A stretch of DNA of 64,000 nucleotides from contig NC_052614.1 in the NCBI RefSeq assembly GCF_016545825.1, positions 27,615,669 to 27,679,668 of the forward strand, in the 5' to 3' direction. Each line of letters begins with the position of its first letter. Position 1 is the first letter of the stretch. This document shows, piece by piece, positions 1 through 11,832 of this stretch. This DNA is from Eucalyptus grandis (taxonomy: Eukaryota > Streptophyta > Magnoliopsida > Myrtales > Myrtaceae). Under the pieces are notes generated by a model, which worked only from the letters and a program-made list of their open reading frames with translations, had not been told where the DNA came from and did not search any database. Made by a program: the position numbers and the translations under genes.

Positions 1-155
1 ACTTATTATCGGAGTGAGGTTTTCGAAGAAAAACGAAGAGCGGGAATACTTCAAGGTTCTTCAAAACTTTTTGACTGTCGATAGAAATGGAGGATATAAA
101 TAGACATACTTATCCTAGTTGATATCGATTAAAACATTTCTAAACTTAGTTTGTT

Positions 156-345
156 TTTTTTTTTATGACTCGAGAACCGCCGTACAGTCGGCAGCTGACG
201 ATGTAAACCCGGGGCGACGCTAGCATAAGGACCCACCTCCCATGGTGCCGCACTTAAGTCGCGCAATTGCATGCGTGGAGAATCGAACCCCCACAAGCAG
301 GATGGGGGAAGTCCGCCCAGCCAACGCACCCACAGCGGGGTGGGT
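156..345 (-). mobile_element. tRNA-derived SINE, copy 1
   Basis: Seen: a 190-bp block bounded by a 17-bp direct repeat (139-155 and 346-362, TCTAAACTTAGTTTGTT). On the minus strand it has a B-box-like motif (GGTTCGATTC, near 282-291) and ends in an A-rich tail, which appears as poly-T at 156-163 on the plus strand. Paralogous DNA at 20790-20820 and 39285-39315 runs across the same point without the block, so empty sites are present in this window. The 3' half (GGGTTTAC, GCTGCCG) resembles the SINE at 51425-51630, so the two probably belong to one family. SINEs are transcribed by RNA polymerase III from internal boxes and move with LINE enzymes. Confidence 0.8.
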
Positions 346-1438
346 TCTAAACTTAGTTTGTTCTTACCTTCAAAAGAATAAACTCATCTGGCCATTGATA
401 CATAGAGTTCATAGGAACTCAGCCCCATAAGTTGCCTTTAAATGAAAGTCTTCACTGGAAATTCTGCCGGTGCTAGATTCTTATCTGTTTGGACAAGCTA
501 AAGACAATGTTTTTTCACATCCAGAATGGGGCGAAGTATATGCCTTTTTTTGTTAAGTGCTTTCATTTTCCATAAGACGGACCTCAACAGAGAAAAAGAT
601 GCAAAAGAAATCTTCCATGAATCCCACTATCATTCAATGTGTAATAGATTAACTAACGAATAAATTGTGAGTGAAACATATAGATCCATTTAGTTGGTGA
701 TAATATTTTCAATTTTTATTTATTAAAGATGAGGAAAGACTATTATATATATATATCACTCTCTTTATTTGAAAACACTTGGTTCTCAAAATAAAAACTG
801 TTAACACGAATATAAGTTAGAAAATATTTGTGAGTGTATTGTTTTAAAGATAGAAGCACATTTTGTCTTGCTTTTTTGTGGTATGGTAGGTAAAGGAAAG
901 GTGGGAAACAGTTTTCACATGAAAACAATTTTCCATGTGTGACTAAAGTTGTCTTAAGAGGTGTTTTAGTTCTTTATCTGAAGATGTCAGTTCTTTTGAT
1001 GCCAAACAGGGCCGCCCACCCAAAGTAAGATGACAGAAAAAGGGCTAATGATGGCACAAAGTGAGTGCACTAATGACTAATGTTATGAACGAGGAATCAG
1101 TAGAGACAAAAAAGGAACCAACGGGAAGAACCCTCTTGTGAAAAATGGGTCACAAACTTATCATCTATGTAATAATAACGAGGTCCATCTGAGAAGATAG
1201 AGCAGAAATCAATCCTAAAATATTAGTCGCAGGTTTTATCTAGGTGAGGATGATCTTGCTCCTCTCTTACTATAGCTGCCAATAACCACACTTTGGAATC
1301 TTGCTTTCACGTTCACGCCAAAAGTGTCTTGCCACTCAGGAGACCAAGCTAGCACCCAACTCTCCTACTTCGCTTACGCTGCGTCAAACCAACCATGGAA
1401 AAGCCTATGTCCAGGAAAGGCAAAAGTTATTCGTTGAT

Positions 1439-1474
<36 letters not shown>

Positions 1475-2680
1475 ATCACCCAATGCATGCGTGACGACCA
1501 TCGATTGGGAAAGTGGTGCGTAAGTGTCGTGTGCATCATGTCCATTGAAGTGGTATGCGATTATTGATTCTCCTTCCGATAAGTTTTCATAATTTTAAAT
1601 ATCAATCCCACTATATACAAATGTATATGTAAAACTGTAATTGACTATCATATACTGTCACGGTTCACAATATTGACACAATAATTATTATGACACCTAA
1701 CATATAGCTTATGAGAGTAGATTCTTTGTTTCCTTAGACAACAAGCTAGAGCGATTGAGTACTTCCATGTGGAGTGTTTCTATAATGAAGGTGGCAAGAA
1801 GTTATCTGGTGGAGAAGAGGCGAAGGCAAATTCCGAGGTCAAACTGTATTAGGATTCTTTTGTTGATCTTAGTGTCCGTTTTGAGCGGTGAGACAAATAA
1901 CTCGGAAACCCTAGTTCCCTAAAACCGCCAAAAAGAAGCGAAACCCCATATAAAAAAGATAAAATAACGCATGCTGGAAGTTCAGAGACGCCGGAAGCAA
2001 AGTGTTTCTATGTGAACCCGTAACCCCAAAAGGAAAGGCTCACGCATCCTAATCGTAGATGCATTGAATCAAGAATTGAAAATATTGACGTATTTTTATA
2101 ACGTCTCAGGAATTTGGCTGTCTCAATTTTTATATGCTTTTCATGATTATTTAGAGTAGGTCTCTATAAAGCTGAAGTATGGTCGCAAGAAAGATCCAAA
2201 TAAGTTCATATTCTTTCAATTTTCATGTATTAAAAATTTTGTTAGCGATTTTCTCTTTTGCTAGAACATATTGTTATGGATTGATTATCTCTAATTGAAG
2301 AAATATTTTAAAAACCATGATTTGACCAGTACAAGATCACCGAATAATGCTTTTGAACATATGGTGCAGAGCAAGAATTGTCTTATTGCAGGACCAAGTT
2401 CACACCTTCCCCAGGTAAATCAACTAATCATTCGGCTTTCCCTTTCCGGGACTAGTAGAAGGCTAAAAGCCACGCAACATTTAAAATCACTGTATCCAAT
2501 TTGATATATACTTTTTTTTCCCAGGGCCATATTATGTATTGCAAAATTTATTCTTTTGGATAAGTTTATGTCCATTGAGAATAAAACATGTGATGGGAAA
2601 CTAGTCCCGCTATAAGCCCATCCAATGTTCACTTCTGGTGAAAGATTGTTCACTGAAGAGGTAAAACCCATTCCTAGTAA
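345..2680 (+). repeat. Copy A of the duplicated MADS upstream segment
   Basis: Colinear blocks match copy B and copy D. About 345-575 matches 20795-21020 and 39290-39515. About 735-880 matches 21210-21420. About 890-1430 matches 36385-36965 and parts of 39830-40605. About 1660-2250 matches 37260-37985. About 2320-2640 matches 38080-38330 and 40795-41060. Order and orientation are conserved, with many substitutions and small gaps. In copy D this segment lies just upstream of the intact MADS-box gene, so I infer that copy A is the 5' flank of a duplicated MADS locus. No coding exon is recognisable in it. All matches were found by eye. Confidence 0.7.
1440..1473. repeat. (CT)n microsatellite
   Basis: A run of about 16 CT units inside copy A. 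Copy B lacks it at the equivalent place and copy D has an unrelated AT/AG run nearby, so the expansion is specific to this copy. Confidence 0.9.
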
Positions 2681-2689
2681 AGCGAGATG

Positions 2690-5630
2690 TGTCTAAATAT
2701 GATGTGCTGCAATCAGTAATTAACTATCTCTAATATGTCTTAATGCAAATTTAAGGATATCCATTTGTAGCTATCATACAAAAAGACATCAATCCGGCCC
2801 AAGTTATTTGGTTGTTGATAAGACTAATCTAAGAACATAAATTCGTCATTAGAGAGATGCTACATAATTTGTAAGCGTGTTCTTACTTTGAAGAATTAAA
2901 TCACTCATGAAGTGTTCTTCCTCCGGCCTCGTGGCTTGAGTGTCTTTCTCTTAAACCCTAGGTCAAGAATTCGAAAGATGGGATGGAGAGGGAAGAGGTA
3001 GAGCTTTGTTAATCCCCTAGATTCCATATTTCATATATGCATTGATGTTTCAAGAGCACATTTACAGTAGAAATAATGACATCACAAATACTTGAACTCT
3101 TATCTATTTCACAATTGAGTACCTAAACTTCTTTTTCATTGCATTCAATCAAGTATTTCAACTTTTCAAATCGGGTTGAATGCGAGGCCTTCACTAACGT
3201 TGCAAACGGTAAATGCTGACTTGTAACCTCATCCTCTCTCTTCATCACTCAACATCTAAATGGAGGTGACATAATTTTCATTGAGTAAGAAAGCCACATT
3301 GGCCATTGTACTTATTTGGTATTGAGTAGCCAAGTCACACAGTAAAGTCACGTCCCACGGTAATTCTTTTTAACGGATGCCTCACATTAAGTTGAATTTG
3401 AAAAGTTGTGGTAACAAAAAATTATTAAACGGTTAAATGTTTCAAGTGCTTCTGATGTCATTATCACTTTATGATAAGAGTGACAAGCTATCCTCTCCTG
3501 AAATTTTCATTTTTTTAAAAAAAATGAAAAGCTAAAAATTGGACGTTTTTAAATTTTGTGTATGGTTTCGCCTCTTGTCTGCTAGAATCCGATAGTTCAT
3601 CTTGCCATGGAAGTGTTATCTAGATAGTCTAGAATAGATGGGTAGGCAATTGTGGCATGAGAAACATAAAAGCGTACATATTGAGCCAAATTATGGCAAG
3701 TGTGAAACTCATATACATACATATTTTCGCAACTTAAATTCATATATCACGCTGGTAATAAAAAAAATAGCATGTTTATAGAATGACTCTTATTTTATTT
3801 TTTTAATATTGCGCTTACATGGCGCTTTTTAAATCCGAAACACTCGAAAGCTTTCAAATTGTACATGTAGGTTGACATATAAATTTTTTAAAATCTTTTG
3901 AAATTTGAACAATAGAGAGAACTTTGGCGGGAAACCATGAAAAATACATCTTGCTTATAAAAAGTCCAAACATACATTGAAAATAGACCTACTAAATTAG
4001 TATGTTTAGCATCTCACAGAGTGCTTTCTCAGGTAGGTTAAATAACAAAGTTCGATGAATTGCGGATCCTTTGTTCTTGACTAGTGAGGGGAAACAAAAA
4101 CTAAGCTATGTTACTGATATCACATTGAATTAAGTACATCTAAGTCAAATGCAATCTATATAGCTTGGACTTTGTGCGGTTGTATCACACGAATTTTTGA
4201 TGCACTAAGAATATATAACGACCTTATTCCTAAGCATATGAAGCTATGCTACAAAGAGTTTTGATGGTATTGCAAATTACAGTGGTCGGGGAGAACAATA
4301 GTTGTGGTTGGTCATCAAAAGACTAGGACTGTATTTTGGCACTATTATATAATTTACAATCGTGAATTTTATTTAATTAGTGAGAAAATGAATTGCAGTA
4401 AGTATCCATGTATACAATTTATTGAAACTGAAAAAGATACACAGAAATAAGTATCCATCCATATATAAAAAGCTCTTCTTTCCTGGCCTCGAGATCTGAT
4501 ATACAGTAAAGATACCAATTGTAACAACTGTTCATTGATTCCAAAATCTTTTAGAAGTTGAGGTCTCCACACCATGATGAGTTATCCGAGCAAGTGATCG
4601 CCAACGACAACCGCATAAGATTGTGCAGAAGTGGCAGATGCTGTCCCTTATTTAAATTGATCATATGTAATTGAAACATGGGAAATAAAAACTCTAGTCT
4701 GAAAATCATGGCAGGGTAGGAGAATAATTAGTTGTGGACTGCATTGTCCCATGATCAAAAGATTCTGTCTGGTTCATAATCAGCACACGAAAAAGGAAGA
4801 AAGAGGAGGCAAAAAGAGATTTTTGCACATGAACATTGGACATTCTCCTTCGGGCGAAGTAAACAATTGTGCATTCACACTCTTAAACCACCTGCAGGAA
4901 TGATTGTGTTTGCAAATCCTAGATCTTCGGTCCCAAAAAGTTATATCCCGAAATTGTTGTGTTCACACCTAATTTCCAGTTAATAATTTGAGGCCAAGTA
5001 GTGATGATTTAAGGTCTCTCAGGCACGCATGACGTTTATGTTCATGAGCAATTTATATGGACATCATTATCTTCCCTGCATTTCGATCATTCTACTGATG
5101 TTGTCCTATCGAAAAATAATACCATTCGACACACTCGTTTGCATTCCAAAAGTCTTATGTATGCTGATGAATCCATTGGACGCGATAATAATTTTTCTGA
5201 ATTGATTACCTACAAGCTTCTCTTTTTTATTTGGCGAGCTTTTGAGCTTACCTTGACCTTTGGATTAACATGGTATTGAATGGACTATAAATCCTAGTTT
5301 CATTTGAAAGAAGCAAGCGGTTGGACTTTTTGATATTCTATTTTTGCACTGTAAAATCATTTTTGTATTTCTCCTAATAATTACAATAAAAATGATAGCA
5401 GTCATAGATCTGCTCAAGATACATCCAAGATTTTTACTTGATAATATGTAACTTTACTAATAAGCTCACTTGACCTGGCCTTCATAGGACCTCATAAATC
5501 CACACTAAGGTTGTATTCCTTTGAATCGCCCAACCTCACAAGTCAATACATTGACAATTAATTAATACCCTCATCTAAGAAAGAGAACAAGTGCACAGGT
5601 TGCAAATGCAGTTGGTGGATACTATGATGC
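2690..5630. other. AT-rich DNA without a recognisable gene
   Basis: Apart from a fold-back element at 3071-3468 I see nothing assignable. Open frames are short, for example 4369-4575 on the minus strand, and have no recognisable motif. Confidence 0.5.
3071..3468. mobile_element. Fold-back/MITE-like element
   Basis: The left end (AATAATGACATCAC, then ACTTGAA) is repeated in inverted form at the right end (TTCAAGTG, then GATGTCATTATC), about 400 bp apart. A second inner pair (CAACTTTTCAAAT near 3159 and ATTTGAAAAGTTG near 3400) is also inverted. There is no clear target duplication and no coding content. A small non-autonomous DNA transposon is the simplest reading. Confidence 0.45.
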
Positions 5631-5639
5631 CCCGTCTTG

Positions 5640-6097
5640 AGTTTCACTCAACAAACAGTATAAACAACACATAGCATATAATGTATAGTAGTCACATTTA
5701 TTGAGCAAGTACATATTAACAAATTCAACGCAATAGTTCGTTTCAATTGACATGGGTGTAAGACTAAAGCTGATTTTAAGGTTAAATGTATGCAAAAGGT
5801 ATACGTCATATGAGAAAATGTAATTCTACACCACACGGATCCACTTTTATTTGTAAGTACACCATTGTAGGAATTCATCTGTCGAGAAGCATATCCAACA
5901 TTCCTCGACGGCCGTGAGAATCTGCCATCAAAAGCAACGAACAATGAATCGATCTTGTAGCTTGCAGTCAATAATATTGGTGGATCATAATGGAATAGAG
6001 AGTAACGTGGAATACGTTGGGGATTTATTTGGCAAAGCAGAATCCTTACCGCTATCCACTTGCAGTTTTTTGCGCATCCAAAAGATATGCTTACACT
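5640..6097 (-). pseudogene. Reversed fragment of the last exon and 3' flank of a MADS-box gene
   Basis: Read on the minus strand, about 6097 to 5640 matches about 45757-46075 of the intact MADS gene. It includes the end of the last exon (encoding [10 protein letters not shown] and its TAG stop) and some 300 bp of 3' flank. The match begins inside the exon, so the upstream part of the exon and exons 1-6 are absent here. The flank keeps an open frame containing DSLFVAFDGR, which copy D also has. The fragment is inverted relative to copies A, B and D. It cannot encode a MADS protein. If transcribed from the plus strand it would be antisense to the intact gene's 3' end. Confidence 0.75.
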
Positions 6098-6109
6098 AGT
6101 GTTGGTGGA

Positions 6110-6470
6110 TCTTCGTCATATATAAACAGACACCTGCCTTCATCTCTCTCTGCACCTTCTTCATGGTTTGATTTCATGAAAAATCCTTAAAAAATTCTCC
6201 CAAGTTATATTTTAGAATTCATAGAAACTAAAAAAGAGAAAAAGAAAGTTTGATATTGAGGACATGTGTCTTGGTATATGTATTTACTTACATTTGAATC
6301 TTTTTGGTAAATATGGTAACTAGAAAGTGTACGTGTCATGCATTTAATTAGATAAGCACGTCACAAAGTAAATACTTTCTTTTCCTATGTAGCAAATCTG
6401 CACTAACATCCCAAAAAAAAAAGAAAAAAGAAAAAACAGCTCTGTCCTAAAATTCTGATTTTCGCCCGAT
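6110..6470 (+). repeat. Segment shared with the broken MADS locus at the right end
   Basis: About 6127-6180 resembles the leader region near 41205-41245 (CTCTCTGCACC, then ATGGTTTGAT). About 6215-6370 resembles 63340-63490 (GAGAAAAAGAAA, GTTTGATAT and TTTGGTAAA in the same order). It is therefore another piece of MADS-locus flank or intron DNA. No coding sequence is seen. Confidence 0.5.
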
Positions 6471-7699
6471 CATATTATCGGGGGAAAAGTGCCAAAAAAG
6501 TCCTAAACATTTTGTCTTTGTGCCGATTTAGTCCTAAACCTCTTTTTGGTGTCAATTTAGTCCTAAACATTTTTATGTTGTGCCAATTCAGTCATTTCCA
6601 ACCAATTGTAGCCGGATTTTGTTGATTGGATGCTGGCCGGCTGACATGGCCTAATCGGCGCTAACGTTGACAACTTTTAATAATATTTTAATATTTTTGA
6701 ATTTTTTTCTCTTTTATTAATTTTATTAATTTATTATTTTATTCTTTTTTTCTTTCTCCCTTCTTCCTCCAGTCTCGTCACCGAACCTCGGCGGCTGCTA
6801 GAGGCGACAGTGGCGAGGTCGAGGTTAACCTCACCGACCACCTCGCTAGTGGCTGCGAGGGCCGCAAGGGTGGCCTCGCCCGCCCGATGCAAGGTCGCCC
6901 TCGAGGCTTGGGTGGCGAGGGTCAAGCCTCGCCCGACAGATTGCCGCCGTGGGGGAAACCAGGTGAAAATCTAGGGCCGGAGCCGCGCAACCAAGGACAC
7001 CCCTAAGCTCCCGTAAAACCCTAGAGATGACGAAGATGAGCAGAGGGAGCAAATTTCTAGGGCAAGATTGGGATCGAGGAACGGAGCGAGGAAAGCTGGC
7101 CTCGCGTCGAGCTGGCGAGGCTTACCTCGCTAGATTTGGCGAGGGTGAGCCTTGCCGCCTAGCGCGAGGCCACCCTCGCGGCACCGGCGAGGTGGTTGGC
7201 GAGGTTGACCTCGACCTCGCTGGTTGTCACCTTTGGCCGGTCGTCGAGGTCCGGCGATCGGCTGGAGGAAGAAGAGGGAAGAAAAAAAATAATAATAATA
7301 TTAAAATATTATTAAAATTTGTCTACGTCGACCGATCGGGCCACATCAGCCGATAGGCGTCTAGTCAGCAAAATCTGGTTAAAATTGGCTGGAAAGAACT
7401 GAATTGGCATAACGTAAAAAATTTTAAGACTAAATCAGCGGGAGAATTACCAAAAAAGTCATAAATCTATTGCAATTGTGCCAATTCAGTCTTAAACTTT
7501 TTTTTTTTTTGCCAATTTGGTCCTAAACCTTTTACTTTTGTTCTAGTTTAGTCCATCCGACCAAAATTGGTCGGCCGTCTTGACATGGCAGCCGGCCGGC
7601 GCCAGCGTGATTTTTTAATAATATTTTATTTTCAACATTTTTATTAATTTTTTTTTTTCCTTTTTCCTTCTTTTTTTTTTTTTTTTCCTCTTTCTTCCT

Positions 7700-8143
7700 C
7701 CTTCCTTGGGCTCCGAAGCCAACCGACTGGGCCGGTCGCCGGGACCAGGTGATCCGGCGGGCGAGCCCCCGCCGGATCTGGCGAGGTGGCCTCGCCCAGG
7801 ACGCGAGGGCGAGCCCCCTCGCCGGATCGCGAGGGCTCGCCTCGCCCGGCAATCGCGAGTCGAGCCCTCGCCGGATCCGGCGAGAGGGCTTCGCCGTCGC
7901 TGGAAGCGAGCTCGCCTCGCGGTCGCCGGCGAGGCGAGCCCCCACCGGATCTGGCGAGGAGGCCTCGCCAGACGCGACGGCGAGCCCCCCTCGCCGGATC
8001 TGGCGAGGGCTCGCCTCGCCCGGCGACCGCGAGTCGAGCCCTCACCGAGATCCGGCTAGGGGCCTCGCCGTCCACAGGCGCGAGCTCGCCTCACGGTCGC
8101 CGGGCGAGGCGAGCCCTCGCTAGATCCGGCGAGGAGGCCTCGC
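7700..8143. repeat. GC-rich palindromic array in the inner TIR element
   Basis: Dozens of short units built on GCGAGG/CCTCGC and CGCCGGATC alternate in both orientations. The array continues at 17585-17870 on the far side of the copia insertion, and a related but looser version lies at 6790-7260 in the outer element. Every frame is open across it because stop codons are rare in such DNA, so the long open frames here are composition artefacts. Confidence 0.75.
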
Positions 8144-9028
8144 TGATAATGCTAGTACGAGTACCTAGAGGGGGGTGAATAGGTTTATAAAAATTTTCTT
8201 GAAGATTGCACAATACTTAGACAGATGAAGGATTAAAAAGATCAATCGTAAGACGAGTAAGGGAAAGAGAGAATTAAACACGAGGTTTATAGTGGTTCGG
8301 CTTGATTCAAGCCTACGTCCACTCTTACGCACCGACAGCCGATTGGCTGGATTCCACTATGAACAAAGAGATGTTACGGTGTTGATCTTCCTTGATTTCT
8401 CGATGTAGATGATCTACAACACTCGCTCAAGGTATCACCAAGTATAAACACTCTCTGTATACACTTTCGCTCGAACCGTATCGACTAACAATCAAGGTTC
8501 TTCGAGACTCGGAATTTTTCTATCGATCACACACTTAAAACAACTAGAACGTCTTCCTTTTATACTCCTTTATGCCATCATAGCCGTTGGCACTTACCAA
8601 AGGAATTCCTCCAATCTACTCGTTGGTCGGAATCAATTAAGAAGATCATCCGAGCTATTTAAGGAATCTGATGATAGCCCATCAATCATGTTCGCCCATA
8701 CAATCAGGATTTTGGTTTCCAAGAATAGAACATTCCAAGAATGTTTCGTCGACCATCGGATCTTCTATTGATCTTAGATAAGAATCAAAAAATCCGTAGT
8801 GATTATCCAACCAAGGGATCTTTTCCAGAGGATTGGATCGAATCCCCAACCATATACTTCGGCTTCGGATATCCTTCGCCACTGGATTAGAAAGACTGTC
8901 AGTGAGAATAATCTTGAGTCTTGAGTCTTGAGATTACAAAGTCTTGAGACTTTAACTATCGATATCCAGACTAGACTAATAGAAACGTTTTGTCAGCTTC
9001 AAAATATTCTGGAAAGATTTCTCCAACA
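8144..9028 (-). repeat. 3' LTR of the SIRE-like element
   Basis: 885 bp. On the element's strand it starts TGTTGGAGAA and ends CATTATCA. It matches 16680-17584 almost throughout. One length difference is a CTTGAGT tandem run near 8911-8935, which has two fewer units than the 5' LTR. Confidence 0.93.
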
Positions 9029-9045
9029 ATCTCCCCCTTTTTGAT
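9029..9045 (-). promoter_or_regulatory. Polypurine tract (plus-strand primer site)
   Basis: On the minus strand this reads AAAAAGGGGGAGAT, directly against the 3' LTR, as expected for the plus-strand priming site. A second, nearly identical tract lies at 9332-9345, about 300 bp upstream. Repeated polypurine tracts are a known Sirevirus feature. Confidence 0.8.
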
Positions 9046-9351
9046 GGTGACAAAACTTTCTTGTAGATTTGAACAACTTTGACCTGCAAAAACATTTCTC
9101 AAGCAATATGGGTAACTCATAAAGATTAATAAACAACCAGACTCTGCATCCACATCAAATAGGTTAGTCTTTCATGAGTAATACCATATAACAATACTTG
9201 ATATAAATGCAAACAGTCAAGCATCAAAATCCACAGCCAATTCAGTCTCACACCCAAGTTCAAGTTCTCAAGTCATAAACATAACCACAAAAGTCAAAGT
9301 TTTAAAATAATGTTTGTTTGTTCAAATTGGTTCTCCCCCTTTTTGTCATCA

Positions 9352-11473
9352 TTAAAAAGAGGGTGAGAAAGGAGTCATGTCTGCTTGGGAATGCGCACGA
9401 TCTGGAATTCTCCCATTGACTGGACTACGCCTTCTAGCCTCTTGAAGTCCTGCCTTAGATGAGCTACCTCTTCTCCTTTGGCATTGGCTTGAATTTGCAG
9501 AGCGAGGTCTTTCATCTTGTCCTCCAGGCTGATCAAGAAGATGCTTGTCCAGCATTCTTCATGGCTTGAATTTCACATTCCGAGCATATATTTGGCCACG
9601 CATTTCCGAAGAATATCCATGATGCGATGAAAATTTGCAGAATTGTCCGTCATTACCGGGCATGAGCTTTTTCAGATGGAGACGATGGTGCTTCTGTATA
9701 GTCTTGCAGATTTGGTGTCGACGTATCACCTTCTTCAGGCAATTTAGAAGCCTGAAATTCTTCTGGGTCTACTGGAGATTGTCTTGGACCTTCACTATTT
9801 GCAGCATGAGGTGTAGACTTTTCTTGCTCGCCAACTCCCCTTGTCTCTAGGACATCCAAAGGGGAAGAGTGATGATCATGCTCTAGATTTCCCTTATCTC
9901 CAGATTCAGCAGCAGACTTTTCTTTCTCTTCTTCAGCTTCTTTCTCCTTCTCTCTCTACTCTTCTTCTTCTCTCTGGTTCTTCTGAAATTCTCTCGGCTG
10001 AGACACAGAACGTCTGGTTCTTGTTAGTGCTTGAATAGTAGGATCTTCATCCTCTAGGATGAGAGATCTTTTCTTCTTTTTCGATGGGGCTCAAATGGCC
10101 TCATTTCCTTTTCTCTTTGAAGCGGACTGAACAGGAGATTTCACTCTGAATTTCTCCATTTCCTTGGAAAGTTCTTGCAGACGCATCTTCGTTAACATCT
10201 TCAAACCTACCACCATCTTGTCACACGGTTGATCACAAAGAGATTGAGGCGGTTCAATATTCATGTGTCTGAAGATCTTGGTCACCAGACAGGATAAGGC
10301 AATTGTCCTTTGTCTTTCGACATTGTTACGTACATATGGAAGAGAATAGTGTGCGGAAGAGAGAACTTCCGTCTGTGTTGATCGCATACATCAACTTTGC
10401 TTCGGAAAAGAGACACGAAGTCTTTGACGTAGACTTTGGTCTAAGACAGTTGATCACAATCTTATGAAACACGATGTTGATGGCATTCATCTGGAATAGG
10501 TAACTTTCTTCTCTGTGTCCCTATCTTTGACCGGTTCCAGAGAGTAGTGCGGCGGGTGAGACTTTGATTGGTAGATAGCGTCCTCGTTCAACTCCAACTA
10601 TATCAACCAACATATTCACATCTACCAAGTAGACTTGGTCTCGTACACTAAATGATATTCTATTCGCATCCAGAAAGCTAAGATTTGAATAGAAATAAGC
10701 GGTCAGATGAGCATACCAGTTCGTAGAGTCAAAGCAAAAATTCTCAAGTTGAAACAAATTCAACTTTTCTCTTAAGTTTATGTTGATGGCGTCCAGGAAG
10801 TCAAAATCGACACTTCTAGGGTTTATCACCCCTCTTTTCAACAGCACGGAATACACTTTTTCTTGATCCTTGGATTTGAACAAATCCATCCGATTTCCTT
10901 TCACCTTTGCTGCCACTCCCATTTTCGGTTGAAATTCAAGGAACATTCTGTCATCATCGTTCCCTTCAATTAAATTTTGTCTGGCATATGAGGATCACTT
11001 GGAATGTTCGCAAGTGCTTCCTCTGCTTTTCCTTTCGGGGCAATTCCCCATTCCTCCATTTTCTTCAGAAAAAGATACTCATTCCCATAATTTTTGTCCT
11101 TAAGGAATTCATCTATATAATTCAATGGAGTACCTGTGCTTTTCAACGCACGATAAAGTTTATACAAAAAGGAGGGCTTTTGAACTCTTCTTGGGTCGGC
11201 ATCCTCGATTATCTCTTCTTCCGAAAATGACTTTCACCTTGTGGGGCGGAAGGTGTTGAATGACGTGGATGAGAGCGAATCGGACTTTGTCGCCGACTTG
11301 CTAAGTCTTCTTCCTCGGTGAGATCGAAGTGAGTCGGTCCCTTCTCCATTCTTTGTGGTCCCCTGCTTGCGATTCTTGATGATTTCCTCGAAGAAGACAT
11401 CTTTCTTTGTCGATTGGAAGATTCCTTCACTTGCTTTCCCAAGTAAAATGACCACTTTCTCGATAACGAACAA
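9352..11473 (-). pseudogene. Extra 3' ORF region of the SIRE-like element
   Basis: About 2.1 kb between RNase H and the 3' LTR holds a series of minus-strand frames: 11473-11209, 11167-10970, 10946-10521, 10387-10091, 9859-9653 and 9555-9352. The best preserved (10946-10521, 141 aa) contains NWYAHLTAYFYSNL and YLPIKVS. It resembles the plant mobile-element domain often labelled 'putative plant transposon protein'; this is from memory of the family, not a search. The first piece is Ser/Arg/Lys-rich. Sireviruses often carry an extra 'env-like' region at this place. No membrane segment is evident, so an envelope role is not supported. Confidence 0.65.
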
Positions 11474-11832
11474 GCAGTAGAAACAGTATCGGGAGGAGAG
11501 TGCCTTTTAGGGTTTTGAAGATTGGGGAAAAGAAAAACTGTATATATATATAACTCAGTTTTGAAAAGGGAAGTTCAATCGGTGCAAGGAAAGTGAACGA
11601 TCACTTCTTTTCAAAATCAATAACTGCCAAAATTATTCTTTTTAAAAAAAAATCTTCAAATTTCATTCGGATTATAGAATATCTGAATAAAAGATCGTAC
11701 CTTTTCGAGTTAAAATAACTAAATGAAAATTCGTACCTCTTAGATGAAATACAACTTACAGTCTATAGCCACGAATGTCTGAGTCTGAGGATTTAAAGTC
11801 TGAAAGATTAGAGTCTTAGAGTTGGTGAGTCT

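Noticed and set aside
156..345. A true tRNA gene
   Set aside because: tRNA-like boxes are present, but the block has target duplications, a poly-A tail and no cloverleaf-length unit; it is a SINE.
7532..8178. Several overlapping open frames of 110-145 codons on both strands
   Set aside because: They are open because the DNA is an array of GCGAGG/CCTCGC units poor in stop codons; the predicted proteins are low-complexity Arg/Ala/Pro/Ser repeats in every frame.
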